Of a DNA stretch of 25,818 nucleotides, positions 1 through 6,946 are shown piece by piece. The notes beneath the pieces were generated by a model, which saw only the letters and a program-made list of their open reading frames with translations, did no database searches and had not been told where the DNA came from. The stretch's first letter is position 1. The number at the start of each line of letters is the position of its first letter. A program made the translations under genes and the position numbers. This stretch comes from CAYWFP01 sp964457365 (GTDB lineage: Bacteria; Planctomycetota; SZUA-567): NCBI GenBank assembly GCA_964457365.1, contig CAYWFP010000060.1:1-25818 (forward strand), in the 5' to 3' direction.

Positions 1-1
1 G

Positions 2-145
2 TTCAAGCAAACGCTTGAGGCGGTTTGCGAGAAGGCCGCAGGAAAGCCGCTCAGCGCGGATGGTTTTTCGGAGTTCATTGGCGGCACGAGCGGACGGCCG
101 CGCGCGGGAGGCGCGGGCGGAAAAACTGTATGCCCCCGGAATTGA
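2..145 (+). CDS. C-terminal fragment of unknown protein
   Basis: Frame 2 is open from the window edge to a TGA at 143-145 and gives 47 residues beginning FKQTLEAVCEKAAGKPLSAD and ending KTVCPRN. The first half looks like a normal folded helix-rich protein end; the last 15 residues are Gly/Arg-rich and probably disordered. The other two plus-strand frames are less convincing here, because frame 1 has a stop at 16-18. The stop lies 16 bp inside the next gene, so the two are probably co-transcribed and translationally coupled. I do not recognise the family from this short tail. Confidence 0.5.
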   Translation, partial: FKQTLEAVCEKAAGKPLSADGFSEFIGGTSGRPRAGGAGGKTVCPRN

Positions 146-468
146 CCGACCGCGCAGCACCGTCGGCACAGATCGAAGCCATCCGCGGCCTGGCACAATC
201 GGTCGGCGGCGTCTTGGAAGTTCACCAGATCCGCACCCGTTTTCTGGGCGCTGCGCTGGCGGTAGACCTCCACGTCCTGGTCGACGGCAGTCTTTCGGTG
301 TATGACGGATACGCGATCGCCGCGCGGGTCAAGCGCAAACTGCTCGATGAAGGCCCCGACATTGTCGACGTGGTTGTCCACATCGAACCATTCGGCCTGC
401 CGGAGACTGGTGCCGCCTGGGCCATGCCGTCCGAAAGCAAGAGTGCGGATATTTCCAGTTTACGCTGA
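130..468 (+). CDS. Stand-alone cation-efflux (CDF) dimerisation-domain protein
   Basis: This encodes 112 residues from ATG 130. The segment from about residue 14 to 87 matches the cytoplasmic C-terminal dimerisation domain of cation diffusion facilitators (ZT_dimer): IEAIRGLAQSVGGVLEVHQI, then a strand around VDLHVLVDG, then SVYDGYAIAARVKRKL and the closing VVVHIEP. No transmembrane part precedes it; the sequence upstream of ATG 130 in this frame reaches a stop at 16-18 and is Arg-rich junk, while the real upstream gene is in frame 2. The usual His of the S-V-x-x-[GA]-H motif is Tyr (DGY), so one metal ligand may be lost, while the His of VHIEP is kept. It may be a metal-sensing or regulatory dimer partner, or a remnant of a transporter. 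Family assignment is good; function is open. Confidence 0.7.
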   Translation: MPPELTDRAAPSAQIEAIRGLAQSVGGVLEVHQIRTRFLGAALAVDLHVLVDGSLSVYDGYAIAARVKRKLLDEGPDIVDVVVHIEPFGLPETGAAWAMPSESKSADISSLR

Positions 469-488
469 TTTCGTCCTCGCACATGCCG

Positions 489-517
489 TTGACACTTACC
501 TTAACATGCGCAATACT
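489..517 (+). promoter_or_regulatory. Sigma70-type promoter for the FapA operon
   Basis: TTGACA at 489-494, a 17-bp spacer and AATACT at 512-517. The predicted transcript start near 524 leaves a leader of about 36 nt before ATG 560. It lies in a small AT-richer gap between two genes. Confidence 0.6.
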
Positions 518-559
518 ATAGAGTAGCGGTATATAGCTCTTGATAGGGCATGGCAGAAC

Positions 560-2023
560 ATGGACGACAATCTCGGCTTCAATATCGATATCAACCATGA
601 CGAACTCTATGTCGCGCTCGTCATTGTCGCGGGCATGCCCAATGCCATTCGCAGCCAGGAGGACATGCAGGGATTTCTGGATGAAAGCAACGTTCTGCAC
701 GGCATCGAAGAGGATGAGATCGAGCGCGCCTTCGAGGCTCTTAAAGAAGCCGAGGAACCGGGACAACGTTTCGTTATCGCCCGCGGCATGCTGCCGAACC
801 ACGGCAAGAACGGGCAACTGGATTTCAAAGTCGATGTCAGCGGCAAAGCGCAATATTTCAAAGAGGGCGAGGGCGACAAGGAAGAAGGAAAAATCGATTA
901 CCGTAACGCCATCACGTATACGGCGGTAACGGTCGGCGAGATCCTGGCCGAGATCATTCCTCCCACCGAAGGGGTTTCCGGCATCAATCTGGCCGGGAAA
1001 GAAATTCCCGCGCGCAATGGCAAGATGCCTCCCTTTCGCACCGGCGAGGGCGCCGAGATCGCGGAAGACGGCCTGCACATCGTCGCCACCCAGGAAGGGC
1101 GGCCGATCTTCGCGCACAACCAGCTTACGGTCAGTCCGATACTCATCGTCGCCGAGGACGTCGATTTCTCCACCGGCAATATCCAGTTCAAGGGACACGT
1201 CGCCGTCAAGGGCAGCGTTCAGGACGGCTTCAGTGTCGAGGCCAACAGCATCGCTGTCGAAGGCACCGTCGGCGCCTCGAACATCAAGTGTAAAGGGTTG
1301 CTCGAGATCGCCGGCGGCATCAACGGCCGCGAGCGCGCGGAGATCGTCTGCATGGGCGCCGCGGTGATCAAGTATGTCAACCAGGCCAAAATCGAAGTAC
1401 GCGGCGATCTGGACGTCAACCGCGAGATCGTCAATTCACGCGTCTGGTGCCGCGGCAAGGTTGCCGCCGGCAAGATCATAGGCGGAGAGTGCCTGGCGCT
1501 GCTGGGAATCGAAGCCAAGCTGATCGGTTCGGAACTGGGCGTGGCGACACTGCTCGAACCGGGCGCCAATTACGAAATCCGCCGCATCGAGAACGCCATG
1601 GAGGTGCTTGGCGAACACATCGGCGCTACGATCAAGCCGGTCAACTCCTTCTTCGGCGACCGTCAGAGGTACAAAGCCCTCCCTGAGGAGAAAAAAGCGG
1701 AATTCCAAAAGGCGTTCGAGCAGTTCAAACGCCTGAAAGCCGGACACGACAAACTCTCGCGCGCGCGGGTCAAACTGCTGCAGACGGAGGAACTCAAGCC
1801 GATCAAGGAAGTGTTGGTCTGGAAGATGCTCTTCGCGGACGTACTGGTGCGCACGGACAAATGCGTCCGCCAGTTCCGCAAACCCGCGACGGGACCGCTG
1901 GCCTTGTTGGAAGACGTCGAGACCGGCACGATGAAAGACGCCTCGCACCACGACGCCAAGGGCATAATCAAACACGGCAAGAGCGGCGCGGGAGCGGCCG
2001 AAGAAGCCAATCGCAGACGTTGA
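560..2023 (+). CDS. FapA (DUF342) family polymer-forming protein
   Basis: A 487-residue protein of the FapA/DUF342 family. The recognisable core runs from about residue 110 to 340: an N-terminal part with IDYRNAITYTAVTVGEILAE and a turn P-P-T-E-G-V-S-G-I-N, then a right-handed beta-helix-like series of short repeats (DVDFSTGNIQFKGHV, GSVQDGF, VEGTVGAS, KGLLEIAGG, RGDLDVNREIV). A C-terminal helical, Lys-rich segment follows (about 380-487) with coiled-coil character. FapA is known from flagellar assembly in Vibrio, but DUF342 proteins are widespread in non-flagellated bacteria and most are uncharacterised; no flagellar gene is visible here. ATG 560 has only a weak, distant ribosome-binding site (AGGG, 11 nt away). 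The gene is 16 bp from the pseudo-receiver gene downstream, so the two products probably work together. Confidence 0.85.
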   Translation: MDDNLGFNIDINHDELYVALVIVAGMPNAIRSQEDMQGFLDESNVLHGIEEDEIERAFEALKEAEEPGQRFVIARGMLPNHGKNGQLDFKVDVSGKAQYFKEGEGDKEEGKIDYRNAITYTAVTVGEILAEIIPPTEGVSGINLAGKEIPARNGKMPPFRTGEGAEIAEDGLHIVATQEGRPIFAHNQLTVSPILIVAEDVDFSTGNIQFKGHVAVKGSVQDGFSVEANSIAVEGTVGASNIKCKGLLEIAGGINGRERAEIVCMGAAVIKYVNQAKIEVRGDLDVNREIVNSRVWCRGKVAAGKIIGGECLALLGIEAKLIGSELGVATLLEPGANYEIRRIENAMEVLGEHIGATIKPVNSFFGDRQRYKALPEEKKAEFQKAFEQFKRLKAGHDKLSRARVKLLQTEELKPIKEVLVWKMLFADVLVRTDKCVRQFRKPATGPLALLEDVETGTMKDASHHDAKGIIKHGKSGAGAAEEANRRR

Positions 2024-2039
2024 GCTTCGGGAGAATTCC

Positions 2040-2522
2040 ATGGGCAAACGTTACACCAACGAAGAGTTGAAAGAAATCGAGAAGAAATTCGAGGACCTGA
2101 TCCACGGGCAGAAATACTGCGTGCTCGTGGTCGATCCGTCCACGGCCTTCCGCAAGACCCTCGTCAACGCGTTCATCAAGAACGGAGCCGAATACGTTCA
2201 CGAAGCCAAGGATTGCGACAGCGGCGTCAACGAGGCGCTCAAGTCCGATCGACAGGTCATCGCCTTCGTGGAATTGAACATGCCTCGCAAGGACGGCCTG
2301 CGCTTCCTGCAGGAATTTCGAAAACACGAAAAGCTCGCCAACGGCCATGTCGTTTTCATCAGCATGGAGACGAACAGCCAGCGGGTGATGGGCGCGGTAA
2401 AGAGCGGCGCGGCCGGCTTTATCAAGAAGCCGTTCGAACCGCAGGGCGCGATCGATAAGGTCAACGAGTTGACCACCGAAAAGAAGAAGGAGGCTCTCGA
2501 CGACATCTTCGGCCGCGACTGA
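2040..2522 (+). CDS. Receiver-domain protein with Glu in place of the phospho-Asp
   Basis: 160 residues with a CheY-like receiver at about 25-145, flanked by a charged N-terminal helix and a Lys-rich C-terminal helix. Beta-1 reads VLVVDPS, so only one of the two usual acidic Mg2+ ligands is present (D32, with P33 in the second place). The phosphorylation site strand reads FVELNMPRKDG: the Asp that takes the phosphate is Glu79. The switch position is Ser109 (VVFIS) and the conserved Lys130 is present (IKKPF). A Glu at this position mimics the phosphorylated state in other receivers, so this protein is probably permanently on, or is a structural partner rather than a phospho-relay member. GGAGA lies 5 nt before ATG 2040. 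No output domain is fused. It sits in one operon with the FapA protein. Confidence 0.85.
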   Translation: MGKRYTNEELKEIEKKFEDLIHGQKYCVLVVDPSTAFRKTLVNAFIKNGAEYVHEAKDCDSGVNEALKSDRQVIAFVELNMPRKDGLRFLQEFRKHEKLANGHVVFISMETNSQRVMGAVKSGAAGFIKKPFEPQGAIDKVNELTTEKKKEALDDIFGRD

Positions 2523-2528
2523 CCGCGC

Positions 2529-3107
2529 CTACCCGTCGGCCGCGCAGGGAGTCTTCTCGTCGCCCGTTCGCGCCGGGCCGATCAATTTTTCGACTTTCAG
2601 GAGCAGTTCGCTAAGTCGAAACGGCTTGGTGACGAAGCCGACCGCTCCCGCGTCCCGCGCCTGCTTCTTGATCTGCCGATCATCGAGCGCGCTGACGATC
2701 AGAACCTGCGGCTTGACCGGTTCGCCGTTGCCGCAGACGCATTCGCAGATCTTGATCCCGGAATGCCCCGGCATCATGATGTCGGCGATGATCAGGTGCG
2801 GGCAGAAATCCTTCGTGGCCTCGGCCACCGCCTCGCCGCTTGGGAGCGAGCGGACGTCGTAGCCGTTGTTGGCGAGAACGCGACAGACATTGGCGTTGAG
2901 CTTCTCGTCGTCCTCCAACACCAGCACGCGCTTGACCTCGCCACGCGCCCCCTCCATTCCGCCACACCCGCAGTCCGTTTCGGACCGATCATCCGAACAT
3001 GCCGAGAACTCCGCCAGCGGCGCGCCGCAATGCCGGCAAGTCGCATCCGCTGATGGCGCACCGATCTTGCAGAGATGACCACAGGCGCAACGAAACTCTT
3101 TTTCCAT
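2529..3107 (-). CDS. Zinc-ribbon response regulator with many cysteines
   Basis: 192 residues from ATG 3107 (a GTG at 3116 is an in-frame alternative; GGTGG sits 5 nt before the ATG). Residues 7-27 form a zinc ribbon (C7, C9, C13, C24, C27; CRHCG at the second knuckle), followed by more cysteines (C37, C46, C48). A receiver domain spans about 59-176 with complete phosphorylation machinery: D66-D67, phospho-acceptor D109 (IIADIMMPG), S139 and K161. The region after beta-3 carries C121, C123 and C125 in a CxCxC cluster, unusual for a receiver, and C75 and C102 are also present: 14 Cys in 192 residues. This suggests a metal- or redox-sensitive receiver. There is no DNA-binding output. It converges on the pseudo-receiver gene with a 6-bp gap. 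Confidence 0.85.
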   Translation of the reverse strand: MEKEFRCACGHLCKIGAPSADATCRHCGAPLAEFSACSDDRSETDCGCGGMEGARGEVKRVLVLEDDEKLNANVCRVLANNGYDVRSLPSGEAVAEATKDFCPHLIIADIMMPGHSGIKICECVCGNGEPVKPQVLIVSALDDRQIKKQARDAGAVGFVTKPFRLSELLLKVEKLIGPARTGDEKTPCAADG

Positions 3108-3193
3108 TCGAACCACCGCTTTCGGAAATCCGTGAACAGTCCTCTCTCAACTTGCTATTACACCCCGCTTTCTTTCACATGCAAGTTAGGATC

Positions 3194-3205
3194 CGATTCG
3201 AATCG
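3194..3205. repeat. 12-bp perfect palindrome upstream of the Cys-rich receiver gene
   Basis: CGATTCGAATCG is a perfect palindrome in the 142-bp gap between the pseudouridine synthase gene and the zinc-ribbon receiver gene, about 90 bp upstream of the latter's start. It could be an operator or part of a transcript hairpin. Confidence 0.35.
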
Positions 3206-3218
3206 CCCGAAGGGAGCG

Positions 3219-3238
3219 AAAAATACCGGCCTGACCGG
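3219..3238 (-). terminator. Possible rho-independent terminator after the pseudouridine synthase gene
   Basis: Read on the minus strand: CCGG, a five-base loop, CCGG, then TATTTTT. It starts about 12 bp after the TAG of the pseudouridine synthase. The stem is only 4 bp, so the call rests on position and the T run. Confidence 0.4.
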
Positions 3239-3249
3239 GATCCGACATG

Positions 3250-3942
3250 TCAAAGAAGGGGCCAGTAAGGCGGGATAGGGGCGGCGAATGCCGTGCGCTC
3301 GCGCCTCGTCGGATGCTCGAATTCCAGCCGGCTGGCGTGCAGCGCGATGACCCGTCCTTCGGCGAGGCGCTCCGGTTGCGCCGGCCGCTGGCGTTGGTCG
3401 TACTTGAAATCGCCGACGACCGGGCAACCGACCGCCGCCAGTTGCGCGCGGATCTGGTGCTTGACGCCGGTCAGCAACTTCACCTCCAGCAGCGACCGGT
3501 ACCGGCCGCGTTCGAGCACGCGATAGGTCATCTCCGCCCGTTTGCGCCCCGCGGCCTCCTGCTCGTGCGCGACGGTCTTGCGTCGCGTACCGCCGCCGTC
3601 GGCGAGATAATGGACAAGTCGGCCCTCGTCTGCCGGCGGGCGCCCCTCCACCACGGCCTGGTAGAACTTGTCGACGCTGCGCCGGCGGAACTGCTCGCTC
3701 AGGCGCGCGGCAGCCTTGGAGGTGCGCGCGAAGACCATCACCCCCGAAACCGGCCGGTCCAGCCGGTGGACAAGGCCGAGATACACCGCGCCGGGCTTGG
3801 CGTAGGCTTCCTTGATGTAGGCCTTCGCCATCTCCAGCAGCGAGGTATCGCCGGTGCTGTCGCCCTGGGCGAGCACGCCTGCGGGCTTGACCACGACCAG
3901 CAGATGGTTATCCTCGAAGAGTACCGTCAGCGGAGATTCCAT
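3250..3942 (-). CDS. RluA-family 23S/tRNA pseudouridine synthase
   Basis: 230 residues of the RluA class, which isomerises specific uridines in rRNA or tRNA to pseudouridine. The catalytic motif is GLVHRLDRPVSGVMVFAR with nucleophile Asp62. Downstream come the KFYQAVVEG strand, the LEVKLLTGVKHQIRAQLA motif and a C-terminal ALHASRLEFEHP. No S4 RNA-binding domain precedes the catalytic domain, so this is a short form; the exact target cannot be told from sequence. ATG 3942 is chosen because homology begins at once (TVLFEDNHLLVVVKPAGVL) and GAGG lies 4 nt before it; longer in-frame starts would run through rsmG. The start codon overlaps that of divergent rsmG by two bases. Confidence 0.9.
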   Translation of the reverse strand: MESPLTVLFEDNHLLVVVKPAGVLAQGDSTGDTSLLEMAKAYIKEAYAKPGAVYLGLVHRLDRPVSGVMVFARTSKAAARLSEQFRRRSVDKFYQAVVEGRPPADEGRLVHYLADGGGTRRKTVAHEQEAAGRKRAEMTYRVLERGRYRSLLEVKLLTGVKHQIRAQLAAVGCPVVGDFKYDQRQRPAQPERLAEGRVIALHASRLEFEHPTRRERTAFAAPIPPYWPLL

Positions 3943-4753
3943 GCCACCTCGGCGCAAAGGCTCCAAAAAGCGCGGTCCAAACAGCCGGGGCGCCAGCCGG
4001 GGCAGCGACGGCTTCAAGCGCCACGGCCCGCCCAAAGCCACCGGCAAGGCCAAGTACAAACCCACCACCTCCAAGCGCCGCAACCTCGATTACGCCCATT
4101 TCGAACGCGAGAAGGCGACTCCCGAGTACATGCGCCGCCTCTTCACGCAGCACGGATTCGCCGTGAACGAAACGGAGCTGGAGAAGTTCTGGCGCTATTA
4201 TCTTCTGCTCCGCAAGCGCAACGCCGCGTGGGATCTGACCCGCATTATGGGCATCGAAGCCACCGTGCTCAAGCACTTCGTCGACTCGGCCCTCGTCGTC
4301 GAGATGGTCGACCTTCCCGGTCCGGTTCTGGATATCGGCTCGGGGCCCGGCTTTCCGGGAGCGCCCATCGCCATCCGCAAACCCGCTCTGCCGGTCATCC
4401 TCGCCGAGAGCCGCGCCAAACGGGTGCAGTTTCTGGAAGAACTCGTCAAGGAACTGCCGCTGCCGAACGTCACGCTCCACGCCCGGTCCGTCCGTCTCGA
4501 TAGCGACCTGCGCGCGGGCTCGGTCGTGACGCGCGCGCTGGAGGTGATCCCCGCGACACTCAAACGCGTGGAGTCGATCCTGCAGCCGGACGGATTCGCC
4601 GTCTTCTGCAAAGGCCCCAACTGCGGCCAGGAGATTGCCGACGCGCAGCAGGCGTTCAAAGGCGTCTACAAGATGAGCGACGATATCAAGTACCACCTCC
4701 CGGGCACCAAGCAACAACGTCGACTGGTGGTCTTTCAGAGGCGCGCGCCATGA
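3941..4753 (+). CDS. rsmG: 16S rRNA (guanine-N7) methyltransferase RsmG
   Basis: 270 residues from ATG 3941, with GGAG 5 nt upstream. RsmG (GidB) uses SAM to methylate N7 of a conserved G in the 530 loop of 16S rRNA. The Rossmann SAM motif is VLDIGSGPGFPG (about 129-140), followed by AESRAKRVQFLEELVKEL and NVTLHARS. The domain normally starts near residue 60 here; residues 1-48 are an Arg/Lys/Gly-rich extension not present in E. coli RsmG (207 residues), probably an RNA-binding tail. If that extension is not translated, ATG 4130 would give a shorter protein of typical length. The start codon overlaps the divergent pseudouridine synthase start, so any promoter must lie inside the neighbouring gene. 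Confidence 0.88.
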   Translation: MPPRRKGSKKRGPNSRGASRGSDGFKRHGPPKATGKAKYKPTTSKRRNLDYAHFEREKATPEYMRRLFTQHGFAVNETELEKFWRYYLLLRKRNAAWDLTRIMGIEATVLKHFVDSALVVEMVDLPGPVLDIGSGPGFPGAPIAIRKPALPVILAESRAKRVQFLEELVKELPLPNVTLHARSVRLDSDLRAGSVVTRALEVIPATLKRVESILQPDGFAVFCKGPNCGQEIADAQQAFKGVYKMSDDIKYHLPGTKQQRRLVVFQRRAP

Positions 4754-5308
4754 TCCGCCCTTGCATCTTCCGCTGCAGGATATTGCCGTGGACGCTCTTC
4801 TGCGGCCGGTAGCCATGAGAATCGTCATGAAAGGCCTGCCGGTCACGTTTCCCTGCACGCTTCCTGCGCCGACTCTTGATCGGCACAACTGCATGGCTGT
4901 TTGGAACCCCCTCCTGAAAGGCGATCCCGAGGGGCCATCCCTCATCTATCGTGTAGCCTCGTGGCACACATTCGGGCCGTAACAGCTAGTCGCCCTCCTG
5001 CCCATCCCGTCCGTCCGCTTCCCGCCCGGCGGACGGTACGCGCGCGGGAGCCGCGGGATTAGATGGTGTCTGTCCATCATTATTGTATTCGGCGTTAATG
5101 ACGCCTTCGCTTATAAGTTTTATAATGTGAACTCTTTTATCTGAAGTAAAGCCACATGGTATTGTCAGACTGTAGGGAATAAACGACAATAGTTTTTTAG
5201 CCAAGTTGCGAGTTTATCAACTGGCATGATTTCTTGGAAAAATGTTCTCATAAATCTAGCCTAGCAAGTCTTTTGAGTATAGTCTTGACTCGATATGGTC
5301 ACCATTAA
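4754..5308. other. Intergenic stretch with AT-rich island and possible element debris
   Basis: About 555 bp without a supported gene. Between 5101 and 5280 the GC content is 63 of 180 bases (35%), far below the surrounding genes, which suggests foreign or decayed DNA. At 4779-4832 the minus strand can be read as FHDDSHGYRPQKSVHGNI, which resembles the SYGYRPxxSAHdA motif of group II intron reverse transcriptases; the reading frame around it shows no further match. A GC-rich hairpin lies at 5012-5037 (8-bp stem CCGTCCGC / GCGGACGG, 10-nt loop). Within the AT-rich part, ATGACG at 5098-5103, a 17-bp spacer and TATAAT at 5121-5126 make a plausible promoter. A 7-bp inverted repeat at 5160-5191 followed by a T run could be a terminator. 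Confidence 0.5.
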
Positions 5309-5560
5309 TCAAAAGGGCGGAATCCCTCTTCTGACCCTATCTTCTGCCTTTCCAAATTCGCTGCTTCCGCTCCTGAATCGCTGCTGCACGGCTTTACCTC
5401 GCAAGTCGCTCCTGGTGTCCACGCGGGTTGACTGGCTCGGCTCGGCGGGCTCGTGTTTCCTGGCTATGGCCTGCCGTTCGTCTGACTGCTTCGTCTCTCC
5501 CGTGACGGAGAAACAGGCCCAGGCGACAGCCAGCAGAAAGAGACATATGTGTCGATTCAT
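5309..5560 (-). CDS. Small putative secreted protein
   Basis: 83 residues from ATG 5560: MNRHICLFLLAVAWACFSVT starts with a short basic stretch and a hydrophobic core typical of a signal peptide, followed by a hydrophilic, Arg/Ser/Glu-rich mature part of about 60 residues without recognisable domain. Cys16 follows A-W-A, which is a poor lipobox, so ordinary signal peptidase cleavage is as likely as lipidation. A perfect TATAAT lies on the same strand about 54 bp before the ATG. A longer frame reaches back to 5614 but would start on that -10 element. The compositional shift and lack of homology leave open that this is a decayed or chance frame. Confidence 0.45.
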   Translation of the reverse strand: MNRHICLFLLAVAWACFSVTGETKQSDERQAIARKHEPAEPSQSTRVDTRSDLRGKAVQQRFRSGSSEFGKAEDRVRRGIPPF

Positions 5561-5613
5561 GATGCATCGTCCAGCATTCGGAACGCGTTTTGGCAATCGG
5601 TTGCCCATGTGCA

Positions 5614-5619
5614 ATTATA
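5614..5619 (-). promoter_or_regulatory. -10 element for the small secreted protein
   Basis: Minus-strand TATAAT, a perfect consensus in a GC-rich background. No good -35 is present at 16-18 bp; the closest is CTGTCA at about 20 bp. The leader would be near 47 nt. Confidence 0.35.
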
Positions 5620-5811
5620 ACGCCCGAAACGAACTGGCGTGACAGGATTTGCGAAAATCGCGACAGGGCGGACTGCGGGTAAAACTGAACTCGGGAGTCG
5701 GCGCGTTCAGAACACGACGGCTGACGTGGGTGGCATTGCGCTTCGCGGGTGTGTGGCAAGTCCTTTGAACGTCACGCGTTTGGGGCAATTCGCTTCGCTC
5801 CGGGCTTCTCC

Positions 5812-5839
5812 TTGACGACGGGCCTTTCGCGTGGATACT
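5812..5839 (+). promoter_or_regulatory. Promoter of hflK-hflC
   Basis: TTGACG at 5812-5817, 16-bp spacer, GATACT at 5834-5839. The predicted start near 5846 gives a leader of about 57 nt to the hflK ATG. The other 250 bp back to 5561 hold nothing else I can support. Confidence 0.5.
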
Positions 5840-5902
5840 ACACTTCCGGTATTGCACGGGGTGCAAGATCAGCCGACGGAAGCCCGCATCGAGAGGAGTG
5901 GC

Positions 5903-6943
5903 ATGCAAAAATATCCGCATGGGCAGGATCAGGAATTCGAGATGTTGATGAAGCGGTATGGCCGCTTTGTCAGCGCCAGAGCGGTCGTGGCTCTGATTGT
6001 TGTCGTTCTGGGTATCGCCGGAGTGTTGACGTCCTTCTATACCGTTGCTCCGGAGGGAGAGGCGGTGGTCAAACGTTTCGGCAAAATGGTTCGCACGTCG
6101 GGTTCGGGGCTGCATTTCAAGTGGCCGCTGGGTATCGAGACGGCGACGTTCGTCCCCACCCGGCGCGTCCTCAAGGAAGAGTTCGGTTTCCGAACCATCC
6201 AGTCGGGCCAGCGCAGTAAATATCGCAAGAGCGCCCTGGAGAAGCATGAGTCGCTGATGTTGACCGGCGACTTGAACGTCATCGACGTCGAGTGGGTCGT
6301 GCAATATCGCATTATCGATTCGGAGAAATGGTTGTATCGGGTGCGCGACCACCAGGGCACGTTGCGGGATGTCTCCGAGGCGGTGATGCGCCGCGTCGTG
6401 GGCAACCGTCTCGGCAGCGCCGCGTTGACCGAAGCGCGCCCGGAGATCGCCGCGGAAGTCAAGCGAGAGATGCAGATGATTCTCGAGAGCGACGCCGCGG
6501 GAACCCTCGATTACAACATGGGCATCCATATCGGATCGGTCGAGATGCAGGACGTTACGCCGCCCGATCCGGTCAAGCCCGCATTCAACGAGGTGAACAA
6601 GGCCCGGCAAGAACGCGAGCGGCTGATCAACGAGGCCGAGAAACAGCGCAATCAGGTCATCCCGCGGGCGCGCGGGGAGGCCGAACAGACTGTCTCGGAG
6701 GCCAAGGCCTACAAGGCCGAACGAGTCAACGCGGCCAAGGGCGAGGCGGCGCGCTTCACCGCGATCCTGGAGGAATACCGGAAAGCCCCCGCCATCACCC
6801 GGCGGCGTCTGTTCCTGGAGATGGCGGACGAGGTGCTGCCGCGGATCGGCAAGTTGTATATTCTCGACGCGTCCGGGCGGCAGCCCTTACCGCTTATCGA
6901 TCTCGACGGCGGAGCCGGCAAGGCGAAGAAAGGAGGAGAGTAG
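5903..6943 (+). CDS. hflK: HflK, SPFH/band-7 modulator of FtsH
   Basis: 346 residues. HflK and HflC form a large membrane cage around the FtsH protease and modulate degradation of membrane proteins. A single N-terminal TM helix (about 26-46) is followed by the band-7/SPFH domain: FYTVAPEGEAVVKRFGKMV, GLHFKWPLG, NVIDVEWVVQYRI, then a long charged coiled coil (about 230-300; NEVNKARQERERLINEAEKQ) and a C-terminal end with LEMADEVLPRIGKLYILD. ATG 5903 has AGAGGAG four nt upstream; a longer frame back to 5831 would start on the promoter. It is separated from hflC by 3 bp, the usual hflK-hflC arrangement. hflX and hfq, often nearby in proteobacteria, are absent. Confidence 0.93.
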   Translation: MQKYPHGQDQEFEMLMKRYGRFVSARAVVALIVVVLGIAGVLTSFYTVAPEGEAVVKRFGKMVRTSGSGLHFKWPLGIETATFVPTRRVLKEEFGFRTIQSGQRSKYRKSALEKHESLMLTGDLNVIDVEWVVQYRIIDSEKWLYRVRDHQGTLRDVSEAVMRRVVGNRLGSAALTEARPEIAAEVKREMQMILESDAAGTLDYNMGIHIGSVEMQDVTPPDPVKPAFNEVNKARQERERLINEAEKQRNQVIPRARGEAEQTVSEAKAYKAERVNAAKGEAARFTAILEEYRKAPAITRRRLFLEMADEVLPRIGKLYILDASGRQPLPLIDLDGGAGKAKKGGE

Positions 6944-6946
6944 ACT

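Noticed and set aside
3190..3250. tRNA-like TTCGAATC motif
   Set aside because: The palindrome resembles a T-loop, but no acceptor, D- or anticodon arms can be folded around it.
3247..4503. 418-codon plus-strand ORF spanning the pseudouridine synthase and rsmG
   Set aside because: Antisense to the synthase and out of frame with rsmG; no domain.
4761..4982. 73-codon plus-strand ORF after rsmG
   Set aside because: No Shine-Dalgarno, no domain, and the opposite strand carries the possible RT trace; it is not distinguishable from chance.
4986..5204. 72-codon minus-strand ORF with TTG start in the AT-rich island
   Set aside because: No ribosome-binding site or homology; the second half reads through a GC-rich hairpin. 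Listed only as part of the intergenic region.
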